Below, one piece after another: positions 46,142-54,967 of a stretch of 64,000 bases of DNA. A program made the position numbers and the translations under genes. Each line of letters opens with the position of its first letter. Position 1 is the first letter of the stretch. The notes beneath the pieces are model-generated. The model was not told the origin of the DNA, did no database searches, and worked only from the letters and a program-made list of their open reading frames with translations. The stretch lies in NCBI GenBank assembly GCA_963725505.1, contig CAVRYN010000008.1, positions 1 through 64,000 on the forward strand. The letters run 5' to 3'. Origin of the DNA: Udaeobacter sp963725505 (lineage in GTDB: Bacteria; Verrucomicrobiota; Verrucomicrobiia; Chthoniobacterales; UBA10450).

Positions 46142-46507
46142 ATGAACATACTCGCACTTATCGCTATCACGTGGATCGGAAAAGAATACCGGTTCTTCGG
46201 TCTGGATTGGAGTTATATCATGATTCTTGGTTTCATCGGTAACGTTCTTTTCTCGATGCGTTTTTTTGTCCAATGGCTTGCCTCCGAGCGGCAAGGCGAA
46301 AGCGTCATCCCCATATCGTTCTGGTATTGGAGCATCGCCGGCAGCGTAATCATGTGTTTGTACTTTATTTTCAGACGAGACCCCATAGGCATCCTCGCCT
46401 ATCTTCCAAACTCGCTGATTTACATTCGCAATCTAATGCTGATCCAGAAAGGCCGATCTGCTCCCACCGCCGCCGCGCCTTCTCAAAAACCCCGCGAAAC
46501 GGGTTAG
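46142..46507 (+). CDS. LpxB N-terminal-domain (LAB_N) membrane protein
   Basis: 121 residues with three membrane helices. The sequence FIGNVLFSMRFFVQWLASER then SVIPISFWYWSIAGS and LAYLPNSLIYIRNLMLI is the LAB_N pattern, named for the N-terminal region of some lipid-A-disaccharide synthases. Stand-alone copies accompany GT2 and GT-C transferases that modify lipid A or other glycolipids. Here only a GT2 tail remains upstream, so the operon seems to have been cut down. Confidence 0.85.
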   Translation: MNILALIAITWIGKEYRFFGLDWSYIMILGFIGNVLFSMRFFVQWLASERQGESVIPISFWYWSIAGSVIMCLYFIFRRDPIGILAYLPNSLIYIRNLMLIQKGRSAPTAAAPSQKPRETG

Positions 46508-46516
46508 GCTGCGCCA

Positions 46517-47848
46517 TTAGCGAATGCTAGAGCCACCGTCCGCTACGGGTGATTCTCCATCCGGCAAATGCGCTGCTTTCCAATCCATGGCCATGCGGAT
46601 ACGAGAGCGGCCGCTGGGATGATCGAAAAAGATGAATTCTTCCAGAGGTGTCGGGTCGAGTTTGCGATAAGCGCCAAGTTTGAGTGCCACTTTCGCCATG
46701 CCATCGGGCTCGCGCGAAGTGTTGATTCCGAAGGCATCCGCTTCTCGTTCTGTCACGCGTACGACCGTATTGAGAAACGGCGTGGCGACGAAAACCAGCG
46801 CGCTCAAAATCAAAACCAGCAACGGAAGTCCGGCGGGATCGGCGATTCCGCGCACGCCCCATCTGCCTCCCCAGCGTCTCACTGCTGCGTCGAACAGCGC
46901 ACGAGTGAGTGCGAATCCGATGAGGACAAAAATTCCAAAGTAAGTCAGCAGTTTAGCGCCGTGGTTAAGGACGTAATGACCCATCTCGTGCGCCATGACC
47001 TCGCGGATTTCTGGAAGCGTGCATTGCTTGAGCAGATTGTCATTCAGCGCGATCCGCGTCGTGCCAAGAACTCCTGCGACATTTGCGCTTACCCGCGTGG
47101 TCTGACGCGAAGCGTCCACCTCGAAAACTTGTTTTACAGGAATTTGATTCGCTCGCGCCATGGCGAGAATTGGATCTCTAATTTCGGGCTTCGTCAGCGG
47201 TTTATAGGTGTTAAACAGTGGCTCGATAAACACAGGCGCGATAAAGACCAGGATGAACGCGAAAATCACCGCGACGACCGTTCCCCAGATTAACCACGTT
47301 CGTGGTGCTCGCCGGAAAACAGCGTAGAGCACAATCAACAATACCGTGCCGCCAATGATTGCGATGCCGAGACCGATCAGCTGCTCCCGAAACCATGGCA
47401 GAAAGCTCTGGGTCGCAAAGCCGTACTGATGTTCGCGAAAAAAGTTTTCATACAGATTCAGAGGGAAGCTTAAGATGCAAACAATCATCAGATATGGCAC
47501 CGCGTAGGAGGCTATTTGCAGCGTCTTGAACCTGGTAAGTCGTTGCGAAAAATCGCGCAGCCGCGCCGAGATTCGGGAAGCCAGCAGAAGAATCGAGATC
47601 GCTGCAGCCAGAAGAAAATTCCACAGAATCAGCCAGTAACCGCCCTCGAAATAGGCGTCTGATTTTTCGCGCTCGTTTCTTGGCACCGTGGCCAACCACG
47701 CTTGCGTGGCGGCGGCGGGATCGAGCGCCTGTACATTTTGTTGGAGTCCGGCCGAGGCGACGGGTATGGCAGTCTCTTCGGCCGATACCGGAATGAGCGC
47801 AAAAACGAAGCAGACGGTTATCGGTAGCAGAAGCAAATGCTTGCTCAT
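46517..47848 (-). CDS. M48 family metallopeptidase, Ste24/CAAX-protease type
   Basis: 443 residues from the ATG at 47848 (MSKHLLLLPITVCFVFALIP), giving a signal or first helix; a longer frame starts 47896. Several membrane helices, then the zinc site HEMGHYVLNHG and the third ligand Glu in EREADAFGINTSRE, preceded by VFEVDASRQTTRVSANVAG, all typical of Ste24p-like M48A enzymes. It probably clips or degrades membrane proteins from the inner membrane. Confidence 0.92.
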   Translation of the reverse strand: MSKHLLLLPITVCFVFALIPVSAEETAIPVASAGLQQNVQALDPAAATQAWLATVPRNEREKSDAYFEGGYWLILWNFLLAAAISILLLASRISARLRDFSQRLTRFKTLQIASYAVPYLMIVCILSFPLNLYENFFREHQYGFATQSFLPWFREQLIGLGIAIIGGTVLLIVLYAVFRRAPRTWLIWGTVVAVIFAFILVFIAPVFIEPLFNTYKPLTKPEIRDPILAMARANQIPVKQVFEVDASRQTTRVSANVAGVLGTTRIALNDNLLKQCTLPEIREVMAHEMGHYVLNHGAKLLTYFGIFVLIGFALTRALFDAAVRRWGGRWGVRGIADPAGLPLLVLILSALVFVATPFLNTVVRVTEREADAFGINTSREPDGMAKVALKLGAYRKLDPTPLEEFIFFDHPSGRSRIRMAMDWKAAHLPDGESPVADGGSSIR

Positions 47849-47976
47849 GTCTGCATTGATAATGAAGGGGCGCTTAAAAGGAAAGCAGCGTGACAATGTT
47901 CCACGGCCCTCCTAGCGACTTACGAAGGAATCGACTGGCTCGCATTAGGCTGGACAAAGAATTCTGACGGCACAGA

Positions 47977-48342
47977 ATGGCTTCCATAAAAACGGCTCGG
48001 CCATTCATTTTCGCGTTCACTATGGGCGTTACGCTGACGCTGCAAGCAATTGCAGAAACGCAAGCGGACATGGCGCGTTACGGAGCATATCCGACCAATT
48101 ACAAGGAGATAGTGATGCAGTGGCTCAACAAACAATTGATCGACCCGGACAGCGCGCGCATTGAATGGAATGGGGAACCTAAGCCAGCCGATCTGGGCGA
48201 GAACGGCGAACACCTCTACGGTTATCTGGTCAATTTCACCGTGAACGCCCGGAATCGCTTCGGCGGTTACACGGGCAATCAAAAACATGCTGTTCTCATC
48301 CGAAATGGCGAAGTAATCAAGGGCCTCGGGTTCGGCTACTAA
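47977..48342 (+). CDS. Small secreted protein of unknown function
   Basis: 121 residues with a signal peptide (IFAFTMGVTLTLQAIAE). The mature part has NYKEIVMQWLNKQLIDPDSA then RIEWNGEPKPADLG and a glycine-rich end (FGGYTGNQKHAVLIRNGEVI). Short periplasmic domains with a DPxSAR(I/V)xW pattern are common in proteobacteria and relatives; function unknown. It is followed closely by the next small protein. Confidence 0.65.
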   Translation: MASIKTARPFIFAFTMGVTLTLQAIAETQADMARYGAYPTNYKEIVMQWLNKQLIDPDSARIEWNGEPKPADLGENGEHLYGYLVNFTVNARNRFGGYTGNQKHAVLIRNGEVIKGLGFGY

Positions 48343-48348
48343 TTAATT

Positions 48349-48816
48349 ATGAAGAAATTTAAAATGCATTCTCATTCAAAATCATCCGGGCAAGTCATTG
48401 TTATCCTCATCATTGTGCTGGGACTGGTTGGCGTAGGTTTTTGGTGGCTTTTCTCCAACAAACAGGAGATAGCCAGGGGAGGAAAGCAATTCGCCAGGGA
48501 CGCGATCCAGCGAATTGTTGTCCAGCGTGACATTAACTTTTTCAACTCGCGGTTAAGCCCGGCAGCGCACATGAATTTCCCGGCATCAGCGCAGCAGGAT
48601 TTTTTTGCCGAGATTGCCAAGCTTGGAGCGCCTGCTGGCGCGATAGACGTCAAGGGCGACATCGAATTTAACTCCCAGTTTTTCGAGCCGCACGGGAACT
48701 TCCAAGCACGCATAAATTATCCGGCGAGATACGCCGATATTAACCTCCTCATTTCGCATCCGGTTGGCCGCTGGCAGATCGACGAGGTCACGTTTTTGCC
48801 TCAAAGGGAGCGGTAG
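48349..48816 (+). CDS. Small single-helix membrane protein of unknown function
   Basis: 155 residues. One membrane helix at residues ~16-35 (VIVILIIVLGLVGVGFWWLF) and an extracytoplasmic domain of ~115 residues that ends in a beta-rich stretch (ADINLLISHPVGRWQIDEVT). Starts 6 bases after the previous stop, so likely cotranscribed. No domain recognised. Confidence 0.65.
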   Translation: MKKFKMHSHSKSSGQVIVILIIVLGLVGVGFWWLFSNKQEIARGGKQFARDAIQRIVVQRDINFFNSRLSPAAHMNFPASAQQDFFAEIAKLGAPAGAIDVKGDIEFNSQFFEPHGNFQARINYPARYADINLLISHPVGRWQIDEVTFLPQRER

Positions 48817-48925
48817 GCGCGGAACGTCGTTCCCTGGATAGCGGGATTCTTGGCGTAATAAGCAATCAGCGCGGCGCTTCCCACCCGCCTTCGCCAAGGC
48901 TCGGGCGTGGTAAGCAGGGAAGCGG

Positions 48926-49540
48926 CTACAGCAATAAACGCTCGAGCGAATCGAGGCAAATTTGGGACCAGCTTTCCATCGTTTCGCGACGCGCGAGCAA
49001 CTCTTCTTTTCGAAGAAACGTTAGTCCCGTGATCATCGCTTCGCGCTTTTCTACCTTTGGCTCGGCCAGTTTGAAAACGTGAACGATGCCAAGATGCACG
49101 CGTCCCACTTCCGTTGTGTCGTCATTTAGAAGGGAAACAATCCGGTCTTCGAACGGACTGTCGATTTTGATTTCTTCGTTCACTTCGCGCTCCACGCCGG
49201 CGCGATAGGCCGCCTCATCCGACGCGAAAAGCGATTCGTCGGTCTCGTTCATATGACCGCCAATACCGATTGAACCTTTTGCGACCAGACGTTGTTCGCC
49301 CGCTTTTTTCCCGCGAACGTAATAGACCACCTTATTCTCAAACGCGATTAGCGCGTAGGGAATGATTTGTTTGTAGGCAGGATTAATCTCAGCTTCAGGA
49401 CGCGGGAGGAAAAAGTTGTTTCCGCGCGACAGAAATGCGTCGAGATATTTCTGCGGCTCGAAGTTGAGGCCTTGGAAACTCCCGAGCTGATCGAACAAAC
49501 TGCGCCTGACGACAAGGACGTTTTCGTTAGGCGGATTCAT
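48926..49540 (-). CDS. NUDIX-type hydrolase
   Basis: 204 residues. The Nudix box is present with an insertion: IGIGGHMNETDESLFASDEA, then AYRAGVEREVNEEIKIDSPF (REVNEEI is the REUXEE core). It is preceded by KVVYYVRGKKAGEQRLVAKG. The N-terminal ~70 residues (ENVLVVRRSLFDQLGSFQGL) are typical of a group annotated as phosphoesterase-like. Substrate unknown. Confidence 0.8.
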   Translation of the reverse strand: MNPPNENVLVVRRSLFDQLGSFQGLNFEPQKYLDAFLSRGNNFFLPRPEAEINPAYKQIIPYALIAFENKVVYYVRGKKAGEQRLVAKGSIGIGGHMNETDESLFASDEAAYRAGVEREVNEEIKIDSPFEDRIVSLLNDDTTEVGRVHLGIVHVFKLAEPKVEKREAMITGLTFLRKEELLARRETMESWSQICLDSLERLLL

Positions 49541-49559
49541 TACAAAACATTACAGGGTG

Positions 49560-49673
49560 GTCATTCCGAGTCGCGCAGACGGCGAGGAACCTCGCAAAAT
49601 CTTGCCGAGATCGCTCAAATCGCGTGTGTGCCACAAGAGCGATCGTGAGGTGTTTCGCTTCTGTCAACATGAC
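49560..49673. repeat. Family B palindrome, long form
   Basis: GTCATTCCGAGTCGCGCAGA at the left; right arm degraded (CGCTTCTGTCAACATGAC). Related to 40648-40762. Confidence 0.7.
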
Positions 49674-49682
49674 AACGGCACG

Positions 49683-50294
49683 CTAAAACGAATAAGTCAC
49701 GCCCACCTGCGGCCCGAACAGATTCAGGCTTGGATTTGGGTCGGTCTGTCCGCCGTTGGAGAGATGCTCATAAAGCACTCCCGCGTTCAGTTTCCAGTGA
49801 TCGTTCAGCTCAAAAGAAACGCCGGCCGCGGATAAAATGTTAAAGGTAAAATCCTGCCCCTGTCCTCCGGAAACTTCCGGATGACTGTCGATCCAGCCCG
49901 CGCCAACTCCGCCTGAGAAATAGGGGACGAGCCTGCTACCCGGCCGGACAAAGTTGTAGCGCATGCCGAAATTGAATCCGAAGTAATGGTTCTCGATTCC
50001 GCGAAAAATCGGCTCGGCGATGCCGCTGATGTAAAATTGGTTGTAACCGCGCAGCCAGGTGTCGCCTCGCACCACGCCCCATCGAACGCGCGCTGTCAGA
50101 AACTCCGCGCCGATCTGATAATCAGTCGGCGGATTGATGGCCCCAAATAAATATCCCGACTCGACTGCGAGTTCGAAGCTCCGGGGATTAAATTCAGTCG
50201 GAGGAAGTTCTGCGCTTGGTCGTTCCGTTCCGCCGAAAGCCTGCAAGCACGCAAGAAAAAACGCGAAAACCACGGAAGCGCGAAGCGTTTTCAT
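49683..50294 (-). CDS. PagL-like acyloxyacyl hydrolase (lipid A 3-O-deacylase), outer membrane
   Basis: 203 residues with a signal peptide (SVVFAFFLACLQAFGG) and alternating beta strands of an 8-stranded barrel. Near the C-terminus YEHLSNGGQTDPNPSLN holds the catalytic HxSN-type motif of PagL, and the chain ends VGVTYSF with a terminal aromatic, as in outer-membrane barrels. It would remove an acyl chain from lipid A. Confidence 0.85.
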   Translation of the reverse strand: MKTLRASVVFAFFLACLQAFGGTERPSAELPPTEFNPRSFELAVESGYLFGAINPPTDYQIGAEFLTARVRWGVVRGDTWLRGYNQFYISGIAEPIFRGIENHYFGFNFGMRYNFVRPGSRLVPYFSGGVGAGWIDSHPEVSGGQGQDFTFNILSAAGVSFELNDHWKLNAGVLYEHLSNGGQTDPNPSLNLFGPQVGVTYSF

Positions 50295-50413
50295 TCGGCG
50301 CGCCTACCATAGGAGCAGTTGATCGGATTGCAATTGGTAGGGACAGCGTGCCTGTAGCGGCGCTCTGTGAGCGCCGAATTTGAAGTGACGAAAATTGCAA
50401 TACTCGTCGGCGG

Positions 50414-51112
50414 TCATAGACCGCCGCTAGAGAATTCCGCGAGATCGAGAGGCAAGGGGCTGTTCCATTCGCATTCGCCCTCGATCGCTAGTTTTGCTGA
50501 ATGCAGCGCATGCCGCGGCAAAAGTAAGCGTTGCTCGAGTTCAGAAGTCCATCCGGTCTCGATGAATCGAAGGTAGAGTCGCTGGTCCGGGCCATAAATT
50601 TTGTCGCCCACAATTGGATAACCGACTGAGCTCAGATGGACGCGAATCTGGTGTGTGCGGCCGGTGCGCGGAATTGCGCTGATCAGGGTGAATCTGCCGT
50701 CGGCCGTTGTCGATCTAACAAAGCGCCGTTTAACACGAAACTCAGTCTGCGCTGGCACACCAGCAGGATGAATCATTTGTTTCAGCCAGATCGCTGATTG
50801 CTGGTGTTTACTCTGTCGATCCAACGGTGCATCGACGATTTGGGCTTCCCATTCCGGCCAGCCCCAAACAATGGCGAGATACTCTTTGCGCAACAGTTGT
50901 TTCTGCATCAGCAGTCCGAACCGGCGCGCGGCCGCGGCGGTTTTTGCGACCAAAACCAAGCCGCTCGTCTCGCGGTCGAGCCTGTTCACAATCGAGACCT
51001 GACCGCCGCTGGCGATTTCGAATGCAAGAAGCTCGCGCAATTCTTTCCACAGATTGCGCGCCTCATTCGGCTTTGTCGGGTGAATGAGAAGAAACGGCGG
51101 TTTATCGACCAC
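50414..51112 (-). CDS. RluA-family pseudouridine synthase
   Basis: 232 residues from a GTG at 51112. Catalytic NRLDRETSGLVL (Asp), EYLAIVWG and RTGRTHQIRVHLSSVGYPIV are the RluA motifs. The N-terminus is uncertain: homologous reading continues upstream as FKIVDETDDYVVVDKPP, but it then meets the family G palindrome (51158-51232) and no ATG is found, so the natural start may have been replaced by the repeat. It modifies a uridine in rRNA or tRNA; the target is not known. Confidence 0.88.
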   Translation of the reverse strand: MVDKPPFLLIHPTKPNEARNLWKELRELLAFEIASGGQVSIVNRLDRETSGLVLVAKTAAAARRFGLLMQKQLLRKEYLAIVWGWPEWEAQIVDAPLDRQSKHQQSAIWLKQMIHPAGVPAQTEFRVKRRFVRSTTADGRFTLISAIPRTGRTHQIRVHLSSVGYPIVGDKIYGPDQRLYLRFIETGWTSELEQRLLLPRHALHSAKLAIEGECEWNSPLPLDLAEFSSGGL

Positions 51113-51157
51113 GACATAATCGTCGGTTTCATCGACGATTTTGAATTGGAGTGACGG

Positions 51158-51232
51158 GGTAATGGAGTATTGGATTAATGGAGTATCGAAGGACGCGCCA
51201 GTTCAAAGACTCATTACTCCAACACTCCATTC
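51158..51232. repeat. Family G palindrome (TAATGGAGT)
   Basis: GGTAATGGAGTATTGGATTA ATGGAGTAT at the left and TCATTACTCCAACACTCCAT at the right form a long imperfect hairpin between the divergent rluA-like and accB genes. Confidence 0.75.
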
Positions 51233-51299
51233 CAGTGCTTGACCTTGCTCCCTAAAGCTGCTTTACCTAAACGCTCAGCCTTAACCAGAGGAACAGCGC

Positions 51300-51761
51300 T
51301 TGGATCCTAAAGACCTCAAAGAAATTAAAGCCATCATCGATCTGATGAAGAAGCATGACCTTTCGGTCTTCGAGATCGAAAAGGAAGGGTTCCGTCTCAA
51401 GCTTGAAAAAGGGCCTTCCGCTCAGGCAGCCGCGGCTGTGCCATCTGCGGCGGCAGGACCGCCCAAGGCCGTGCCCGCTGCGCCTGAAACCACGCCTGCC
51501 GCGCCAAAAGCGATCGAAAGCGTTCCGTTGAAGGAAATTGTTTCTCCCATGGTGGGCACATTCTATCGCGGTCCGTCGCCGGACGCTCCGGCTTTTGTTG
51601 ACGTTGGGAAAACCGTCACCGAAGACATGGTCGTCTGCATTATCGAAGCGATGAAAGTGATGAACGAAATCAAGGCGGAAACAAGCGGTATCATCGCCGA
51701 AGTGATGGCTGAAAACGGAAAACCGGTGCAGTTCGGGCAAGTGCTCTTCCGAGTCCGATAA
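51300..51761 (+). CDS. accB: Acetyl-CoA carboxylase biotin carboxyl carrier protein
   Basis: 153 residues from a TTG start at 51300 preceded by AGAGGAACAGC (MDPKDLKEIKAIIDLMKKHD). An Ala/Pro linker (residues ~45-80) leads to the biotinyl domain with SPMVGTFYRGPSPDAPAFVD and the biotin-acceptor EAMKVMNEI. Carries CO2 for fatty acid synthesis. accC follows. Confidence 0.95.
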   Translation: MDPKDLKEIKAIIDLMKKHDLSVFEIEKEGFRLKLEKGPSAQAAAAVPSAAAGPPKAVPAAPETTPAAPKAIESVPLKEIVSPMVGTFYRGPSPDAPAFVDVGKTVTEDMVVCIIEAMKVMNEIKAETSGIIAEVMAENGKPVQFGQVLFRVR

Positions 51762-51781
51762 TGCATCGCGCGAATTTCAAT

Positions 51782-51846
51782 GGTAGGGCAGGCGCATCGC
51801 CTGCCAAAGCGCGTCACTAGCCGGGCAAGCGAAGCGCTCGCCCTAC
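51782..51846. repeat. Palindromic repeat (GTAGGGCAGGCG)
   Basis: GTAGGGCAGGCGCATCGCCT then GCC, followed by GGGCAAGCGAAGCGCTCGCC CTAC: two hairpins between accB and accC. Confidence 0.65.
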
Positions 51847-51858
51847 AATTGCCAATTC

Positions 51859-53243
51859 ATGTTCGAGAAAGTCCTGATTGCTAATCGTGGTGAGATCGCC
51901 TGCGGGTGATTCGCGCCTGCAAGGAGCTTGGCATTCGGACGCTGGCGGTCTATTCAGAGGCGGACGTCGATTCGCTGCACGTTCAGCTCGCGGATGAATC
52001 CATCTGCATCGGGGCAGCGCCAAGCCTGGAAAGTTATTTAAAGATCGATCGGATCATGAGCGCAGCCGAGATTGGTGACGTCGATGCGATTCATCCCGGT
52101 TATGGATTCCTGGCCGAGAACCCGCATTTCGCCGAGGTGTGCGAAAGCTGCAATATCAAGTTTATCGGGCCATCGTCGCGTGCGATGCAAGCGATGGGAG
52201 ATAAAAATGCTGCTCGCGCTTTTGCACGCAAGGCCGGCGTGCCAGTGACGCCGGGAAGCGATGGACTCGTCGAGACAGAGAGCGAGGCGATGACGATCGC
52301 AAAGAAAATCGGTTACCCGGTGATGATCAAGGCGACTGCCGGCGGTGGCGGGCGCGGGATGCGCACCGCACATAACGAGCCCAGTCTGAAATCGGCTTTT
52401 CACAGCGCCCGACACGAGGCGCAGAAAGCATTTGGAAATGAACAGGTCTATCTGGAGAAGCTTATCGTCAATCCTCACCACATTGAATTTCAAATCGTCG
52501 CCGACAGCCATGGCCGCGTCGTGCATCTGGGCGAACGCGATTGCTCCATTCAGCGGCGCAACCAGAAAGTGATTGAAGAATGTCCGTCGCCGCTGATGAC
52601 ACCGAGTCTTCGCAAAAAAATGGGAAATGCCGCCGTGAAACTGGCCAAGTCAGTCGGGTATGAAAATGCAGGAACGATTGAATTTTTAGTCGATCAAGAG
52701 AGGCGTTTTTATTTCATGGAAATGAACACCCGGATCCAGGTGGAACACACGATCACCGAAGAAGTGTACGCGTGCGATCTTGTGAAGGAGCAAATCCGCA
52801 TCGCCGCCGGCCAGCCTCTTTCCCCTCACGTCGCGCATGCCGTCCCACGATTGCATGCCATCGAATGCCGGATCAATGCCGAGGACCCAGCCCGCGATTT
52901 TCAGGCGACACCTGGCCGGATTGATTTTTATTATGCGCCAGGCGGTCGCGGCGTTCGAATCGACTCGCACGTTTATACCGGCTACACCGTGCCGTCGTAT
53001 TACGATTCGTTGATTGCGAAAATAATTACGGTCGGCGCCACGCGGATCAATGCCATTGATCGAATGCGCCGTGCATTGGACGAGTACTACATTACCGGCA
53101 TCAAGACTACCGTGCCGTTTCACGCCGCGATGATGCGAAACGGAGATTTTCGCGATGGAAACTACGACACTGGATTGATGGACCGCCTCATTTCGGCTGG
53201 CAAACTCGATCTGGCCTCGCCACCGATTCGGTTACGTGAGTGA
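51859..53243 (+). CDS. accC: Acetyl-CoA carboxylase biotin carboxylase subunit, one frameshift near the start
   Basis: About 462 residues. From ATG 51859 it reads MFEKVLIANRGEIA, then the frame breaks at ATCGCCTGCGGG (51896-51907); adding one C gives ALRVIRACKELGIRTLAVYS and the rest of AccC to 53243. ATP-grasp motifs are intact: MIKATAGGGGRGMR, HIEFQIVADSHG, GERDCSIQRRNQK and FYFMEMNTRIQVEHTITE. Since accC is normally essential and everything else is perfect, the break is most likely a lost C in the assembly rather than a real mutation. Confidence 0.93.
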
Positions 53244-53267
53244 AGCTTCGATGCGACGACGTGTGTG

Positions 53268-53352
53268 CTGTAGCCCCGAAAGCGTTCGGGGCTGTCCTCA
53301 GCGCATTGGATCAAGCCCGCTGAACTCCGCTGAGGACAGCGGACACTACAGC
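53268..53352. repeat. Family D palindrome (GCTGAGGACAGCGG), copy 1
   Basis: GCTGTAGCCCCGAAAGCGTT then GGGGCTGTCCTCAGCGCA at the left and GCTGAGGACAGCGGACACTA CAGC at the right, between accC and thiE. Copy 2 is at 60341-60415. Confidence 0.75.
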
Positions 53353-53357
53353 GCGTT

Positions 53358-53981
53358 ATGAGACCGCTCGACGAATGCCGCCTCTACGGCATTATCGATC
53401 TTGCCTACGTCGAAGCATCCGAAATCGTTCGCGTCGCCGGGGAAATGATCGAAGGCGGTGTCGATCTGATTCAGCTTCGCGGAAAAGGTAAATCGCTCGA
53501 TGAACTTGCCGGTTACGCTGCCCGGCTGCATGAATTGACGTCTCGATCTTCCACGCCGCTGATCGTGAACGATCATGCCGAGATCGCCAGTCGGGTCCCG
53601 GTGGAAGGCGTGCACGTCGGTCAGGATGACGATCCGATCGAAGTCGCGCGACGCAAAGCAGGCCGCAGTGTTTTAATCGGAAAATCCACGCACAGCCTCG
53701 AGCAAGCACTCGCAGCGCAGCGCGCAGGCGCAGACTATATCGGGTTCGGCCCGATCTTCGCCACGCCGACAAAACCTGACTATGCGCCGATAGGCCTCGC
53801 TGATATCAGACGGGTTCACGCAGAAGTGAGTCTGTCGATTTTCTGCATCGGCGGAATCAACCTCGACAATCTACAAAGTGTGATCGACGCCGGGGCCAAG
53901 CGCGTAGTCATGGTTTCGGCTTTGCTCAAGGCGCACAGCATCGTTGATTACGCGCGGTGCGCCACCGATATACTCAGCTAG
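53358..53981 (+). CDS. thiE: Thiamine phosphate synthase
   Basis: 207 residues of a TIM-barrel ThiE: LYGIIDLAYV, VDLIQLRGKGKSLDELA, PLIVNDHAEIA, GVHVGQDDDPIEVARR, IGKSTHSLEQALAAQ, ADYIGFGPIFATPTKPDYAP and FCIGGINLDNLQSVIDAGA. It joins HMP-PP and THZ-P to thiamine phosphate. No TPP riboswitch is visible in the 115 bp upstream, which is taken up by a family D repeat. Confidence 0.93.
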   Translation: MRPLDECRLYGIIDLAYVEASEIVRVAGEMIEGGVDLIQLRGKGKSLDELAGYAARLHELTSRSSTPLIVNDHAEIASRVPVEGVHVGQDDDPIEVARRKAGRSVLIGKSTHSLEQALAAQRAGADYIGFGPIFATPTKPDYAPIGLADIRRVHAEVSLSIFCIGGINLDNLQSVIDAGAKRVVMVSALLKAHSIVDYARCATDILS

Positions 53982-54044
53982 CAGGATTGCTGACATCTGC
54001 CTTTTTTAACGTTGTAACGCTTGTAACAATTTAACTTTTTCCAG

Positions 54045-54965
54045 ATGTCCCTTCTCGTTGTTGGCTCCATCGCGATCGACACGGTTAAGACGCCGGTGGA
54101 AGAACATTCCAATTTGTTAGGCGGCTCGGCTTCTTACGCCGCGCTCGGCGCAAGTTTCTTTTCGCCGGTCCGACTGGTCGGTGTCGTAGGCGATGATTTT
54201 CCAGAATCGGAATTTAAGTTTTGGAAGTCGCGCAAGATCGACACAGAAGGCGTGCAGCGAGCGAACGGGAAGACGTTCCGCTGGTCCGGCGAATATTCGT
54301 GGGACCTGAACACGCGCGAGACGCGCTCAATCGCGCTCAATGTCTTTGAAAATTTCAAACCGGTGTTACCGGAATCGTATCGCCAGACCGATTTCGTTTT
54401 GCTGGCCAACATCGCGCCGTCGCTGCAAGCGCACGTACTCGATCAGATGAAACGCCCGCGATTTGTCGTTGCGGACACAATGGATCTCTGGATCGAAACA
54501 GCCAGACCGGACCTGGATGCGCTCCTTCAGCGTGTGAATCTTCTTATCTTGAACGACAGCGAAGCGCGCGAAATAACAAAAGAGACAAGTCTCATCAAGG
54601 CCGGGCGTCGCATTCGAAAGATGGGACCGGAGTACGTGGCGATAAAAAAAGGCGAGCACGGCGCCATGCTCTTTGGCGAGGGAGACCGGTTCTTTAGTTG
54701 TGGCGCTTACCCGCTCGAAGACATTCACGATCCAACCGGGGCAGGGGACACGTTCGCCGGCGGCATGGCTGGGTATCTCGCGGGCACAGTGAAGAGGGTG
54801 CACTTCAACGATCTGCGCAAAGCAATGATTTACGGAAGCGTGCTCGCCAGTTTTTGCGTGGAAGCATTTAGCCTTGCGCGTTTGCGCACTCTAACGATGG
54901 AGGAGATAGCAAAGCGCTACGAGACATTCAAGCTCATGAGCCAGTTCGAAGTGCCTGTGTCATAA
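54045..54965 (+). CDS. PfkB-family sugar or nucleoside kinase
   Basis: 306 residues. Ribokinase fold: MSLLVVGSIAIDTVKTP, GGSASYAALGASFFSPV, and the anion-hole/catalytic segment DPTGAGDTFAGGMAGYLAG. Substrate not determinable. It ends GEIAKRYETFKL-like (MEEIAKRYETFKLMSQFEVP). A partial second copy of this C-terminus lies 700 bp downstream after the PAP2 gene. Confidence 0.88.
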   Translation: MSLLVVGSIAIDTVKTPVEEHSNLLGGSASYAALGASFFSPVRLVGVVGDDFPESEFKFWKSRKIDTEGVQRANGKTFRWSGEYSWDLNTRETRSIALNVFENFKPVLPESYRQTDFVLLANIAPSLQAHVLDQMKRPRFVVADTMDLWIETARPDLDALLQRVNLLILNDSEAREITKETSLIKAGRRIRKMGPEYVAIKKGEHGAMLFGEGDRFFSCGAYPLEDIHDPTGAGDTFAGGMAGYLAGTVKRVHFNDLRKAMIYGSVLASFCVEAFSLARLRTLTMEEIAKRYETFKLMSQFEVPVS

Positions 54966-54967
54966 CG

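Noticed and set aside
53244..53357. TPP riboswitch upstream of thiE
   Set aside because: No CTGAGA or ACCTGATC-type THI-box elements seen; the region is a family D palindrome.
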